Shown here piece by piece: positions 1-9,168 of a stretch of 64,000 bases of DNA. How positions within the stretch are numbered: the first letter of the stretch is position 1; each line of letters opens with the position of its first letter. The notes beneath the pieces are model-generated. The model did no database searches. It was given only the letters and a program-made list of their open reading frames with translations, and had not been told where the DNA came from. The position numbers and the translations under genes were made by a program. This DNA comes from a virus, in the IMG/VR virus record IMGVR_UViG_3300012920_000025, positions 22,539 through 86,538 of that record. One strand, given 5' to 3'.

Positions 1-1
1 T

Positions 2-712
2 TATCCACAAGGACATCCCCTTCACAACCAGGAGGTTGTGGAGATTCGCTTCATGACGGCGAGAGACGAAGATATTTTAACTTCGCAAACGTTGTTGAAA
101 AAGGGTGTTGCTATCGACAAGTTGATTCAAAGCGTTATAGTGGATCAGTCCATTGATGCTGATGATTTATTGATTGGTGACAAGACTGCGATCATGATTG
201 CTGCTCGTATCACAGGATATGGACCAGATTATCAAGTGAATGTAACTTGTCCGAACTGTGATTCGAAATCTGATCATCAGTTTGACCTTTCGGATTACAG
301 CAAATACTTCATCAATTCACAAGAAGATGAAAATTTTGAGTTAACTCCTCAAGGCACTTTCTCTACGATACTACCAGTATCAAAGAGAAAGGTTGTTGTT
401 AAGTTATTGACTTCAAATGATGAAAAAAGAGTAAGAAAGATAACAGAAGCAAAAGCAAAGAATAGGTTGGCAGAATCAAACGCAACAGATCTGCTTAAAT
501 CGTTTATCGTTTCGATAGATGGTGTTACGAACAAAGACGAGATCGCAGTAATGGTATTAGATCTACCTGCTCGTGACTCTTTGTTTTTAAGAAAGAACTA
601 CAGCAAACTTGTTCCTAAAGTTGAGATGATAGAGAACTATGAGTGTGTGTATTGCGGCGCAGAGACCGAAATGGAGGTCCCTCTGGGTGCCACGTTTTTT
701 TGGCCTGGGTGA
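2..712 (+). CDS. T4 gp26-like baseplate hub protein, 5' partial
   Basis: The reading frame is open from base 2, so the gene starts upstream of the window and at least 236 residues are visible. A GTG at base 38 is internal: the residues before it (HPLHNQEVVEIRFMTAR) read on in the style I associate with T4 gp26-like hub proteins. Two CxxC pairs, one near the middle (CPNC) and one near the C-terminus (CVYC), probably bind one zinc. In T4-like phages this protein helps assemble the central baseplate hub. The neighbours are tail genes, which fits. The family call comes from remembered sequence style and context. The truncation is seen directly. Confidence 0.6.
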   Translation, partial: YPQGHPLHNQEVVEIRFMTARDEDILTSQTLLKKGVAIDKLIQSVIVDQSIDADDLLIGDKTAIMIAARITGYGPDYQVNVTCPNCDSKSDHQFDLSDYSKYFINSQEDENFELTPQGTFSTILPVSKRKVVVKLLTSNDEKRVRKITEAKAKNRLAESNATDLLKSFIVSIDGVTNKDEIAVMVLDLPARDSLFLRKNYSKLVPKVEMIENYECVYCGAETEMEVPLGATFFWPG

Positions 713-719
713 CGATCAC

Positions 720-896
720 ATGAAATATGTTCATGAGCAGATATTTTATCTTATTCATCATGGCAACTGGAACTATTATGACGTGTATGACCTTCCTATC
801 AAGATTAGGTCATGGTTTGTGCAAAGATTGAGCAAACACTTCGAAGACAAAAACAAAGAAATGGAAAAGATGCACGCCAAGAACAAGCAACGCTAA
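720..896 (+). CDS. Small tail-region protein, possible baseplate assembly factor
   Basis: This 58-residue basic protein follows the gp26-like gene by 7 bp. Its frame opens earlier, at 639, inside the upstream gene, but the ATG at 720 is preferred because it removes the 70 bp overlap. It has an aromatic N-terminal half (YLIHHGNWNYYDVYDLP), an RSWF motif and a charged helix rich in Lys and Glu. Similar short helical proteins sit beside gp26 homologues in other myoviruses. I do not recognise a precise function. Chaperoning of the hub or tape measure is a guess from position. Confidence 0.55.
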   Translation: MKYVHEQIFYLIHHGNWNYYDVYDLPIKIRSWFVQRLSKHFEDKNKEMEKMHAKNKQR

Positions 897-920
897 CTAC
901 TTATTAGTGGAGAATCAGAA

Positions 921-1229
921 ATGAAAGATGAACAACCAATCATAATCGACTTTAATAAAATAGACGAAAGTTTCCTTATAGCAATGGGCGCAAGATTGAG
1001 GTTAGTCTTAAATGCACTATTTACTGGAGAGTTTTTCCCTGTAAAAGTCAGAGGTTCCCAATCACAAATAGACTCCTTTGTTCGAACACTTGCAGGAGAG
1101 AAAAGATATCTCTCCTCGATGTCACAGTATGGGTTAGACAATCCAAAAACATTGCGTGATAAATACAAACTGAAAAAATCAGTTAAATCTTTTGAACGAG
1201 ATACGGGTTTAGTGTGGCCTTTTAAGTAG
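921..1229 (+). CDS. Conserved phage tail-cluster protein of unknown function
   Basis: This 102-residue protein has a good ribosome site (GGAGA) 8 bp before the ATG. It is a basic, mixed alpha/beta sequence ending in WPFK, with no motif I can name. It lies between the gp26-like gene and the tape-measure-like pair and shares their direction and spacing, so it is likely a minor tail or assembly protein. No function is assigned. Confidence 0.7.
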   Translation: MKDEQPIIIDFNKIDESFLIAMGARLRLVLNALFTGEFFPVKVRGSQSQIDSFVRTLAGEKRYLSSMSQYGLDNPKTLRDKYKLKKSVKSFERDTGLVWPFK

Positions 1230-1240
1230 GGGGACCCTAG

Positions 1241-3397
1241 ATGGCGTGGAACGTACAAAAATTTCAACAACTCGCAGACCTTCTCATAACTCTTTCTGGG
1301 CAAGGCAGCAACATAGATGTAGAGTCTCAAAATTATAAAAAAGCGGAAAGATTAATAACACAACTTTTTAATACCAGTGAAAGATCTAGGATTGCGAACA
1401 TCAGTTTGTCTGAAATCTTGGATGATATGGAGAGAAGAAAGGATCTAATAGAAAAAAGAAAATCTGTTTATCTTGAAGAAGATGAAGCCCGACGAGCAAT
1501 CGTTAACGCTAATAGACGCGCCGAAGAAATGATAAGGCAAAAAATCAAGATTCTACTAACATCAGAAGAATATTCTGAGCAAGAACTGGCAGATCTGAGA
1601 GAAGAATTTGAGTTATTAAGAAAGACAAATAAAAAAGCACAAGAGTACGACGAAGGTTTAAAAAAAGGTGCAGCTATTGCTGAATCTATATTACAATCTA
1701 CCTTGGGTATTAGCAAAAATACCGTTAACGTTATGGGCGGCATAAAAGGGTTTGGTAAGGGACTCAAAAAGTCTGTAAATGCTGCAAACATTATGGCGAC
1801 GTTAGTGACGAGAGCACTTGAGATATTCTCATCTGTCGATGGCGCTGCTGCTAACCTTTTTAAAAACCAGGGGACAGACAGGTTTAAAAAAGATGTTCTT
1901 TCTGTAGGCACTGACTTATCGCTTGCGTTTACAACATCAGATTCCGCAGCGGCCGAGATGATTGGTGAACTAAGAAATACACAAAAAACTTTTGACACTC
2001 AATCCCGTGAAGAAGTTAGAAATGCCGCACGAACCGCTGGCAAACTAAGTGCAATGGGAGTATCTGTAAGTGCATATGCTGACTTGGGCAAATTCATGAG
2101 AGCAAACCTTGGTCAGCATATCTTGGAGCAGAATAGAACTTTGGGCAAATTCTATGATTTGGCAAAAAGCACAGAAATGTCTCCTGAGCAGGTTTTTCGA
2201 GAGGTGGCGGAATCAATACCTGTCTACTCAAGGTATGGCCGACAGTTTTCTGATGTTGTTATTGGAATGCAACATGCAGCAAAAAGGACAAATATGAAAA
2301 TGGCAGACCTAGTGACACTAACGGAGTCTTTTGACCAGTCAGAGAATGCTTATAGGCAGGCACAAAAGTTCAATGCACTTCTTGGAGGTAACTTCCTCAA
2401 TCCAGCAGCGCTATTAAGCGCAACACCACACGAAAAAGTCAGATTGATCGCAGAGGCGTATCAGTCAGCGCAGAGGAAGATAGGAGACATACATCCAGAT
2501 ATAGTTAGATCTCTTTACAGCAATTTCAACATGGATGCCCAGCAATTTAATAATATTGTTAATGCTAATTTCGAAGACTTTGATGGGGAAATAAGCAAAA
2601 CAGTATCCGGAACACCAAATTTAATGAAAAAACTTAATGATGATATTAAAAAATCTTTGAGTGTGGGCGATGCACTGGAGAGGTCCCTGGCAACGATGTT
2701 TAGGGCAGTTTTAAAAGATTTAATACCACACATAATGAAAATCGCAAACTTCGCCATAGAACTTTTTAAGATTATTTTAAGATTTAGTCCTGCTGGAATG
2801 TTGTTATCAATATTAGATGGATCAGCGTTACAGTTATTTAAAGATGTTACGGGAATAACCGCAAAAGAGGAAAAACAGAAGGAAAAAGAAGAAGAAAAAC
2901 GACAAGAAAACTTTTCACACGATATGTTGGCAGGACAAATGCTTGAAGATGAGGATGGTGTTTCAAGATTCCTTAACTCGCTACAGGATGTCTCTGCTGT
3001 GGGACCAACCATGGTTAGCGCCGGAGCAGCAGACCCCATGGAAATCGCCGCTGCTCATGTTTTAGATTTACATGATCAGGCGGAGTATGCCAAGCAAGAA
3101 GAGCAACAAAGATACGTTGAATCGAGAAGAACGGGAATAGCACAGAGTATGGCCGCATCAAAGATGGGTGCTTTTAATGACTCTCCGGTGGCAATGAGTA
3201 CCACCAATGCTTCTATGATGGATCTTCTTCCGGCCGGAGTACCAGTCGTTGATGCCAAGATGGAAACGTCCGATAAAGACGATGTTTTGATAGGCAGACT
3301 ACTTAAGTTAAGAGACAAACTACAGGAATATGGAAGTAAACAGATAAAAACTTCTATTAATGTTTCCGGTAGGAGTATAGGAGAGGTTGTAACGTAA
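1241..3397 (+). CDS. Tape-measure-like tail protein, first of two paralogues
   Basis: This 718-residue protein has a charged coiled-coil region (about residues 85-160), then a Gly/Lys linker (IKGFGKGLKKS) and an Ala-rich helical core. A strongly hydrophobic stretch lies near residues 495-530 and is followed by a KEKEEEK helix. That layout suits a tape measure protein, which sets tail length and enters the host membrane during injection. The next gene repeats the same architecture with clear residue matches. The ATG is 7 bp after an AGGGGG ribosome site. A different large baseplate or tail-internal protein remains possible. Confidence 0.55.
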   Translation: MAWNVQKFQQLADLLITLSGQGSNIDVESQNYKKAERLITQLFNTSERSRIANISLSEILDDMERRKDLIEKRKSVYLEEDEARRAIVNANRRAEEMIRQKIKILLTSEEYSEQELADLREEFELLRKTNKKAQEYDEGLKKGAAIAESILQSTLGISKNTVNVMGGIKGFGKGLKKSVNAANIMATLVTRALEIFSSVDGAAANLFKNQGTDRFKKDVLSVGTDLSLAFTTSDSAAAEMIGELRNTQKTFDTQSREEVRNAARTAGKLSAMGVSVSAYADLGKFMRANLGQHILEQNRTLGKFYDLAKSTEMSPEQVFREVAESIPVYSRYGRQFSDVVIGMQHAAKRTNMKMADLVTLTESFDQSENAYRQAQKFNALLGGNFLNPAALLSATPHEKVRLIAEAYQSAQRKIGDIHPDIVRSLYSNFNMDAQQFNNIVNANFEDFDGEISKTVSGTPNLMKKLNDDIKKSLSVGDALERSLATMFRAVLKDLIPHIMKIANFAIELFKIILRFSPAGMLLSILDGSALQLFKDVTGITAKEEKQKEKEEEKRQENFSHDMLAGQMLEDEDGVSRFLNSLQDVSAVGPTMVSAGAADPMEIAAAHVLDLHDQAEYAKQEEQQRYVESRRTGIAQSMAASKMGAFNDSPVAMSTTNASMMDLLPAGVPVVDAKMETSDKDDVLIGRLLKLRDKLQEYGSKQIKTSINVSGRSIGEVVT

Positions 3398-3398
3398 C

Positions 3399-5594
3399 AT
3401 GGCACTATCACTCAATCAAATACTAGAAACGTTGCGAGAAAAAGGTGTCTCTACAGAAATCTTAGAGTCTATAACACAGATGTCTGTGTCCGCCGCAGCA
3501 GATTCATTTGACGCCACCGCCGATCCTGCACAAGTAAGGACTTACTACGCCAATATAAATAGACTTTTAGAAGAAAACAGGTCTTCTCTTGAGGGGGTGA
3601 TTGATATAGATGAGGAGTCGCTTCGTACACTTGAAGAGGAGATGGATGTTTTAAGAGAGATTATTGACAATGAAATTGAATCCGGCAACCTCCAATCTGA
3701 AAGACTTCAGTCCGCAAAAGAAAGATTTAAAGAAGTTTCAAAACTTGCCAAAGAAAAGAAGAATTTTCTTGAAGGCGCAGCAAAGGGCGAAGCGGCCGCC
3801 GAACAACTACTCCAGGCAACTTTTGGATTAAGCACCGAATGGTCCGCGCTTGGATCTAAGGATGGCATGAAGGGACTTGGCAAGGGTTTTGCTGGCGGCA
3901 TAAAAAAAATGTTAAATCCAATGAGCATACTCATCGCTATTGCACAAAAGGTTTTAGAAAGAGCGATGGCATACGATAAAGCATCAGCCGATCTCTTCAA
4001 AAAAACTGCAATTGATCGCGACAAGATTCGTTTATCCACAATGGCTACTGATCTTAAAGGTATGACGATTGATTTAGAGAAAAAAGTTGCAAGTGCTGTA
4101 GGGTCACTGCAGGAAGGTTTCAGGCAGATAGGAGACTTAAGTCAAACTCAATTAGAAACAACCGCAAAAACAATAACTATTTTAGATGGTGTTGGGGTGT
4201 CAAGCAATGATACGGTTGATACTTTTGGTATTCTAACGCAAACATTGGGACAAACCCCAGAACAGGCAAATGAATTTTTAAATAACACAGTTGCAATATC
4301 TCGTGAACTAGGCCGCCCGCCGAGAGAACTAGTAAGCGATTTCGCAAAAAACGCACCTATCTTTGCAAGGTTCGGCAGCAGAAGTGTAAAAATATTCAAA
4401 GATATGGCACTCCAGGCAACACTTCTTGAGATGGACACAGCAAAACTTTTTGGACTTTCTGAAGGTATGGACACTTTCGAAGGCGCAGCAAAGGCTGCGC
4501 AGGCATTTAATGTTGCTGTTGGCGGACCATTCTTGAGCGCACAGGCATTACTGGCAGCAGAAGGTTCAGAAAAATTTGAATTGATTGCCGAAGCATATAA
4601 AAGAGCAAGTGGTGGAAAAGATATTTTATCTGAAAGAGACAAGCGCGGATTGGCCAAAGATCTGCAAATGGCACCTGACGAATTGATGAGGATGCTTAAA
4701 GGCGAAGGCGCGAACTTTAAAACAAAAAGAGAAAAGATGGACGAGGCACAATCAACGATGGCAGAAAATATAGAACTACAATCCAAAAACCAAACGGTAA
4801 TGGATCAGTTGACTGCCCAAATGCAGCGAATAATCGATGGACTCATCAAAGCAACCGGCGCAGACAAGGGTCTTGCATATGTGGCAGAAATTTTAACAGG
4901 TGTGGCCCAAACGCTTGCTCCGGATGAAATGCAAAGAACAATGGAAAACCAAAAGAAGATCAAGGAAGAAGGTGGTCTCATAAGAATAAATGATGAGATG
5001 TTTACTGATCACCTGGGCGATTCAAGTTTTTTTGGAACAACCCATGAGGTTTACTACTCCAAGAAACAAATCACAGATGCAAGAAAGAAGATCAAAGCAG
5101 GTCAGGGAGATGATGTTAAAGATGAGTTGTTGGAGTTCTTAACAACAACATCTGCGGTGATTCAAGATGAAAAGGGCAGAGATCAGTTAATGACACCGCA
5201 GGAGATGACAGATAGGCAATTCGAGCAATATCTTAAAACATTTGGTGGGGTCGACTACACAAAAGAGGGATATAATGTTATTAGTGCAGATCAAACAATG
5301 GGCACGTTTGTACCCGGTGAATTGGGAACAGGTTATCTTGTGCAGAAAAACAACGATGCAATAGTTGGACCCGCGTCATCAGCACAAGGATACATTCAAC
5401 CTGTTTTTAATAAACAAGATAAGTTCTACGCAGCAAAAGACGGCGGAGCGATCGCCAATGCTCTGGATCAGGTCTTGCATGCTGTAGATAAACTGATAGA
5501 AGAAAAACAAGACGTAAACCTAGATATTAATGATAGGAAGTTAGCGCAAGCAGTAGATGGCGCTTTTGCTACTTTGAACGCAAGGAGGGTATAG
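3399..5594 (+). CDS. Tape-measure-like tail protein, second paralogue
   Basis: This 731-residue protein starts 1 bp after its paralogue ends. Shared blocks include the GLGKGF/GFGKGL linker, the ADLFKK.. /ANLFKNQ.. segment followed by an Asp-Arg or Asp-Arg-like turn, an AP-IFARFG/IPVYSRYG block, and an A-Q-AFN/AQKFNALLGG-F block ending EKFELIAEAY / EKVRLIAEAY. Its C-terminal 200 residues differ from the first copy. This points to an old tandem duplication followed by divergence. Tape measure or tail-internal injection protein is the best guess. Both copies appear intact, so one is not simply decaying. Confidence 0.55.
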   Translation: MALSLNQILETLREKGVSTEILESITQMSVSAAADSFDATADPAQVRTYYANINRLLEENRSSLEGVIDIDEESLRTLEEEMDVLREIIDNEIESGNLQSERLQSAKERFKEVSKLAKEKKNFLEGAAKGEAAAEQLLQATFGLSTEWSALGSKDGMKGLGKGFAGGIKKMLNPMSILIAIAQKVLERAMAYDKASADLFKKTAIDRDKIRLSTMATDLKGMTIDLEKKVASAVGSLQEGFRQIGDLSQTQLETTAKTITILDGVGVSSNDTVDTFGILTQTLGQTPEQANEFLNNTVAISRELGRPPRELVSDFAKNAPIFARFGSRSVKIFKDMALQATLLEMDTAKLFGLSEGMDTFEGAAKAAQAFNVAVGGPFLSAQALLAAEGSEKFELIAEAYKRASGGKDILSERDKRGLAKDLQMAPDELMRMLKGEGANFKTKREKMDEAQSTMAENIELQSKNQTVMDQLTAQMQRIIDGLIKATGADKGLAYVAEILTGVAQTLAPDEMQRTMENQKKIKEEGGLIRINDEMFTDHLGDSSFFGTTHEVYYSKKQITDARKKIKAGQGDDVKDELLEFLTTTSAVIQDEKGRDQLMTPQEMTDRQFEQYLKTFGGVDYTKEGYNVISADQTMGTFVPGELGTGYLVQKNNDAIVGPASSAQGYIQPVFNKQDKFYAAKDGGAIANALDQVLHAVDKLIEEKQDVNLDINDRKLAQAVDGAFATLNARRV

Positions 5595-5595
5595 T

Positions 5596-6441
5596 ATGGG
5601 TTTTTATCAAAACTTTGGTCGTGATGCAAAAGGGCAAGATGGTATTCCAAGTATCGATCCAGTGTTGGCAGGGTTCGAAGAAGCGGGGTACTTAATAGAG
5701 GTGCTGCACATCTCTTCAGGCAAGATGGCAGTTTTTCCATCTTGGATTACAGACTTCTCTGATTCTTATGCGAGCAGTTGGAATTCAGAAACCATTTACG
5801 GAAGAAGCGACCCTATTGGTATATACCAAGGAACAACGAGAACTATTTCAGTCGCATTGAGCATTCCTTCTTACAGTGTTGTTGAGGCCAGGGAAAACAT
5901 GCACCAACTAGAGCACCTTATCGCGAACTTGTATCCATCATACAAAAAAGATACCAAAGGCACTCTGACAATGGTCGGATCTCCAATGGTAAAAGTTAAA
6001 TTTGCGAATCTTATTAAAAATGCAGAAAAAAGAAACAATGCAATCTCGGCAGCAGAAGGCGGACTATCTGGATGGATTAACAATGTTACTTTCACGCCCA
6101 ATCTAGAGTCGGGGTTTCATCACATGAGTCCGAACATGTCAGTTTCGGACCAGAATGATTATAATGGAGCACACTCAGTTACTAAGTTTCGAAACAAAAG
6201 TCACACATTACTTCCGAAGGTTATAGATTTTTCTTTTACTCTCACTGTAGTGCACGAACACCCGCTGGGGTGGCAAGGAAAGTCGTGGTTAAATGAAACA
6301 GGACTTTTTCCTTATGGTACAGAGACTATTTCAGGCGGCCAGCATGCAGCGGGAAACCAGGTTGGTGCAACAACAAGAACAGGTGGCAAGGTAGCAAAAG
6401 CACTTGTTGCTAACGCATTTAAGGGGAGACCAAAAGTTTGA
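5596..6441 (+). CDS. Baseplate tube-cap or tail-tube initiator protein
   Basis: This 281-residue protein starts 9 bp after a strong AAGGAGG site. It carries the sequence style seen in baseplate-tube junction proteins of large myoviruses: a W-x-x-E-x-(I/V)-YGR-x-DPI-x-x-Y block followed by TTRTISVALSIPS near residues 58-95, and a YPSYKK segment. Such proteins (T4 gp48/gp54 role) cap the baseplate hub and nucleate tail-tube growth. The next gene is gp53-like, which supports a baseplate role. I cannot separate gp48 from gp54 by eye. Confidence 0.5.
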   Translation: MGFYQNFGRDAKGQDGIPSIDPVLAGFEEAGYLIEVLHISSGKMAVFPSWITDFSDSYASSWNSETIYGRSDPIGIYQGTTRTISVALSIPSYSVVEARENMHQLEHLIANLYPSYKKDTKGTLTMVGSPMVKVKFANLIKNAEKRNNAISAAEGGLSGWINNVTFTPNLESGFHHMSPNMSVSDQNDYNGAHSVTKFRNKSHTLLPKVIDFSFTLTVVHEHPLGWQGKSWLNETGLFPYGTETISGGQHAAGNQVGATTRTGGKVAKALVANAFKGRPKV

Positions 6442-6794
6442 GTTCTAGATACGGATTACGATCTACAAGAGAAAATAAGCATCCACTTTACAAAAGGATG
6501 ATAAAAGATCGTGGTGAAAAAAAGATTACCCACTTTCGAGCGCCAAAGTTTGCAGTTTTGAGTGATGAACTTATTGCAAGCATTGACGTAGAGATGGTCT
6601 ACTGGGGTATTCAAACTAGGTATTGGAAGTTGGCGTCTGAACATTATGGAGATCCATCATTGTGGTGGGTGATTGCATACTTTAACAGAAAACCAACAGA
6701 ATCTCATGTTAAAATAGGAGAGATGATTTTTATCCCTGATCAGTGGGAAGTCATATATAACGCTATCATAGAGGGCGACGAGAGGTTTAGTTAA
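6438..6794 (+). CDS. Baseplate wedge protein, T4 gp53-like
   Basis: This 118-residue protein begins at a TTG whose last two bases lie in the upstream TGA stop, so translation is coupled. It carries the gp53-type core YWKLASEHYGDPSLWWVIA and a short C-terminal LysM-like end (VKIGEMIFIPDQ). In T4, gp53 completes the baseplate wedge and lets wedges join around the hub. The match to the Tyr-Gly-Asp-Pro-x-Leu-Trp-Trp signature is strong for so short a protein. Confidence 0.75.
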   Translation: MSSRYGLRSTRENKHPLYKRMIKDRGEKKITHFRAPKFAVLSDELIASIDVEMVYWGIQTRYWKLASEHYGDPSLWWVIAYFNRKPTESHVKIGEMIFIPDQWEVIYNAIIEGDERFS

Positions 6795-6795
6795 C

Positions 6796-9159
6796 ATGTC
6801 AGGAAATAAAGGTCTCTCAAACCTAAACAAACAAGCATTCGAACTCGCCCGAGGCGACTATCTAAAAATCCAGTCGACAATGACAGACCAATACATCTTA
6901 ACTCAGTTTTTGGGGGACTTGGTAAAGCAGTCTGAAGAGGGAAAAATACCTTCTGCACCTCACTCTGGAGTGACGGTACCTCTTAGGCGTGTTGACCCAT
7001 ATGAGTTGTGTACTTTACTCACAAGATCCGGCGATTCTTTGGCACACAGGAATGTCTTTAATACTTTTAACAATGCGCAACTTTCTTTTTTGACTCCGGA
7101 AATAAAAATGGTGATAAGAAAGAGATCAGGATCAGGTACGACGCTACATTCGATTCCCTTACAAAACATACAACCGAAAATGAAAATCTTTGAGAGTGTT
7201 GAGAAGAGCACTGCGCTCATCGGATTAAAAAATATAAACCTAGAATTTGCTGGTCAGCATTACGCTACCGCAAGAAATGACATTAATGCTACTGCGACTT
7301 TTTATGGTAATACTTTGGCGGCATTTGAAAAGCATCCAATCTATCAAAATCTCATCTTGCCACCTATAGCAACCGAGGGCACAGATAACTCTGCACCTTC
7401 TGAGGTCGAAGTCTTGTTGCATGTAGGGTGGGCCCTGCCCTCCAAGGAAGCAGAAAAATCACTTAATTTTACAGAAATTCAGATGCAGGCACTCACGGCG
7501 CAGTTTCAGTCGTTTGTTATGATGTATACTGGACATTCCTTTTCTTTTAACCAAGACGGCAGCTTTATATTGAATGTAAATTATGTTTCAATGATTGACG
7601 AAATCCTGACCACTGCCAACTACATAACGAATGAGTCTTTTGCAAAAAGAGTGTTTGGAAAGTCGGGAGATAAATCTCCAGACAAACCGCTAACTCCAAA
7701 AGTCAGTAAGTTTGTAAGTAAATTTATAGAAGCGAACTACTCAGCAGCAAAACCAGAGACAAAAACAATGGTAAGAAATGCTCTTCTAGTCCGAGGACCT
7801 GACAAGGTTTCTGAGCAAATAGAAATTTTTAAAAGAAGACAAGCATCGCTGGCACCATCAGAGTTTGCTAAAATGTTTGAAGATCTTAGGTACAAATACC
7901 TAAAGATAAAACGACCAAAGTTAAACTTACTTTTTCTTAAAAAAGCACTTAAGAGGTACGTTCCGAATATATCTAATTCAAATATCAGCACACTTGTTGC
8001 AGAAATAGCAACAGATTCTGAATTCAATGCAAGAGAATTTTATACAAACGCCGAAGCGATCAGGATAAGTGGTCTAAAAATCGCTGGCAAGATAGACGAG
8101 TTTGCAGAGTTCCTCGGTGCTGGCAAAAACATTACAGGAAAAAGACCCCCTAACGCAATTCGAGAAGCAATGTCACCGGCACTACAACAACCAACATACT
8201 TAACGAGAGAACAGTTTTTGAAAGAAACGGTCATCGATCCAAAAGATGACGAAATAGCAGAAACCAAATACATACCGTTTACAACTGTCGGATACTTTAT
8301 ACAGACTTTTTTATCAAAGGTTAAACATCAAATTTCTGGTAGAGATATAAAGGTCGTTCTTGGAACACTCAAGGTAAGCATCCCAGGTGACATAGCAAAT
8401 AAAAAAGTCTATTCAATATTTGATATTCCCATAGCGGAACAATCTATAAAGGAAGTAATCAGAAAACTTTTTACAGGAAGGGTAACTGAAAGAGTTACAT
8501 TTCTGGCATTTATGAGAGTTCTTATGGAAGAGGTGGTTGAAAAATATTACATACAAGGTGATTTTGTTTTTGATGCGGGACTTAAACGGTCTTCAAACAT
8601 TGTCAGAACAGCCCAGTTTACAATCCCAGAAGCAACAGCATCCAAGATAAATTCTTCAACAATAAAGAAGGGATTTAGGCAAGATATAAGATCACTTGCA
8701 ACTGTAGAGAACCCTCCAGAATCAGTAAATCTTTACTTTGTTACTGCTGGTCCTGCTGCAGATCCATCTGAGTTACTGTTAGACAACTATGTTGTATCTT
8801 CTCCAAACAGCGTTATAAAAAAGATTAATTATACAGAGTCCAATATTGCAATCATTGCTGAAAAGCGCAACGATCTTATTGCCAAAGCATACAGGGATGG
8901 AAATTTAGAGATTCTACCGCAAGTCTATAACGTAAAGATGGATATAGTTGGGAACATGATGTTCATACCCGGATATGTATTTAATCTTTGGCCAAACACA
9001 ATGGGACTCAGTGCAGAGTCCAAAGATTCCGTGCTAAAAAAACTTGGATTGTTGGGTAGTTATTGGACAATAGGCGTAGAGCATTCTTTCGGTGAAGGCG
9101 GATTCACTACAACGATAGATGCATACAATGTAACTGTTGGCGAATCACCAACGAGATAG
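6796..9159 (+). CDS. Large baseplate hub-like structural protein
   Basis: This 787-residue protein is separated by 1 bp from the gp53-like gene. The last 100 residues resemble the end of hub proteins of the gp27/gpD type: a PQVYNVKMDIVGNMMFIPG strand pair, then a glycine-rich LGLLGSYWTIGVEHSF segment and a GGFTTTIDAYNV strand. The middle is a helical, Lys-rich insertion. I infer a central hub or spike-holding protein. The N-terminal 600 residues have no motif I recognise, so the exact T4 counterpart is open. Confidence 0.5.
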   Translation: MSGNKGLSNLNKQAFELARGDYLKIQSTMTDQYILTQFLGDLVKQSEEGKIPSAPHSGVTVPLRRVDPYELCTLLTRSGDSLAHRNVFNTFNNAQLSFLTPEIKMVIRKRSGSGTTLHSIPLQNIQPKMKIFESVEKSTALIGLKNINLEFAGQHYATARNDINATATFYGNTLAAFEKHPIYQNLILPPIATEGTDNSAPSEVEVLLHVGWALPSKEAEKSLNFTEIQMQALTAQFQSFVMMYTGHSFSFNQDGSFILNVNYVSMIDEILTTANYITNESFAKRVFGKSGDKSPDKPLTPKVSKFVSKFIEANYSAAKPETKTMVRNALLVRGPDKVSEQIEIFKRRQASLAPSEFAKMFEDLRYKYLKIKRPKLNLLFLKKALKRYVPNISNSNISTLVAEIATDSEFNAREFYTNAEAIRISGLKIAGKIDEFAEFLGAGKNITGKRPPNAIREAMSPALQQPTYLTREQFLKETVIDPKDDEIAETKYIPFTTVGYFIQTFLSKVKHQISGRDIKVVLGTLKVSIPGDIANKKVYSIFDIPIAEQSIKEVIRKLFTGRVTERVTFLAFMRVLMEEVVEKYYIQGDFVFDAGLKRSSNIVRTAQFTIPEATASKINSSTIKKGFRQDIRSLATVENPPESVNLYFVTAGPAADPSELLLDNYVVSSPNSVIKKINYTESNIAIIAEKRNDLIAKAYRDGNLEILPQVYNVKMDIVGNMMFIPGYVFNLWPNTMGLSAESKDSVLKKLGLLGSYWTIGVEHSFGEGGFTTTIDAYNVTVGESPTR

Positions 9160-9168
9160 GAGATTGTT

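Noticed and set aside
349-534. Minus-strand open frames across the tail genes and beyond
   Set aside because: They mirror strong + strand genes in other frames, lack ribosome sites, and have unnatural Ser/Leu-rich composition. No - strand gene is needed to explain any stretch.
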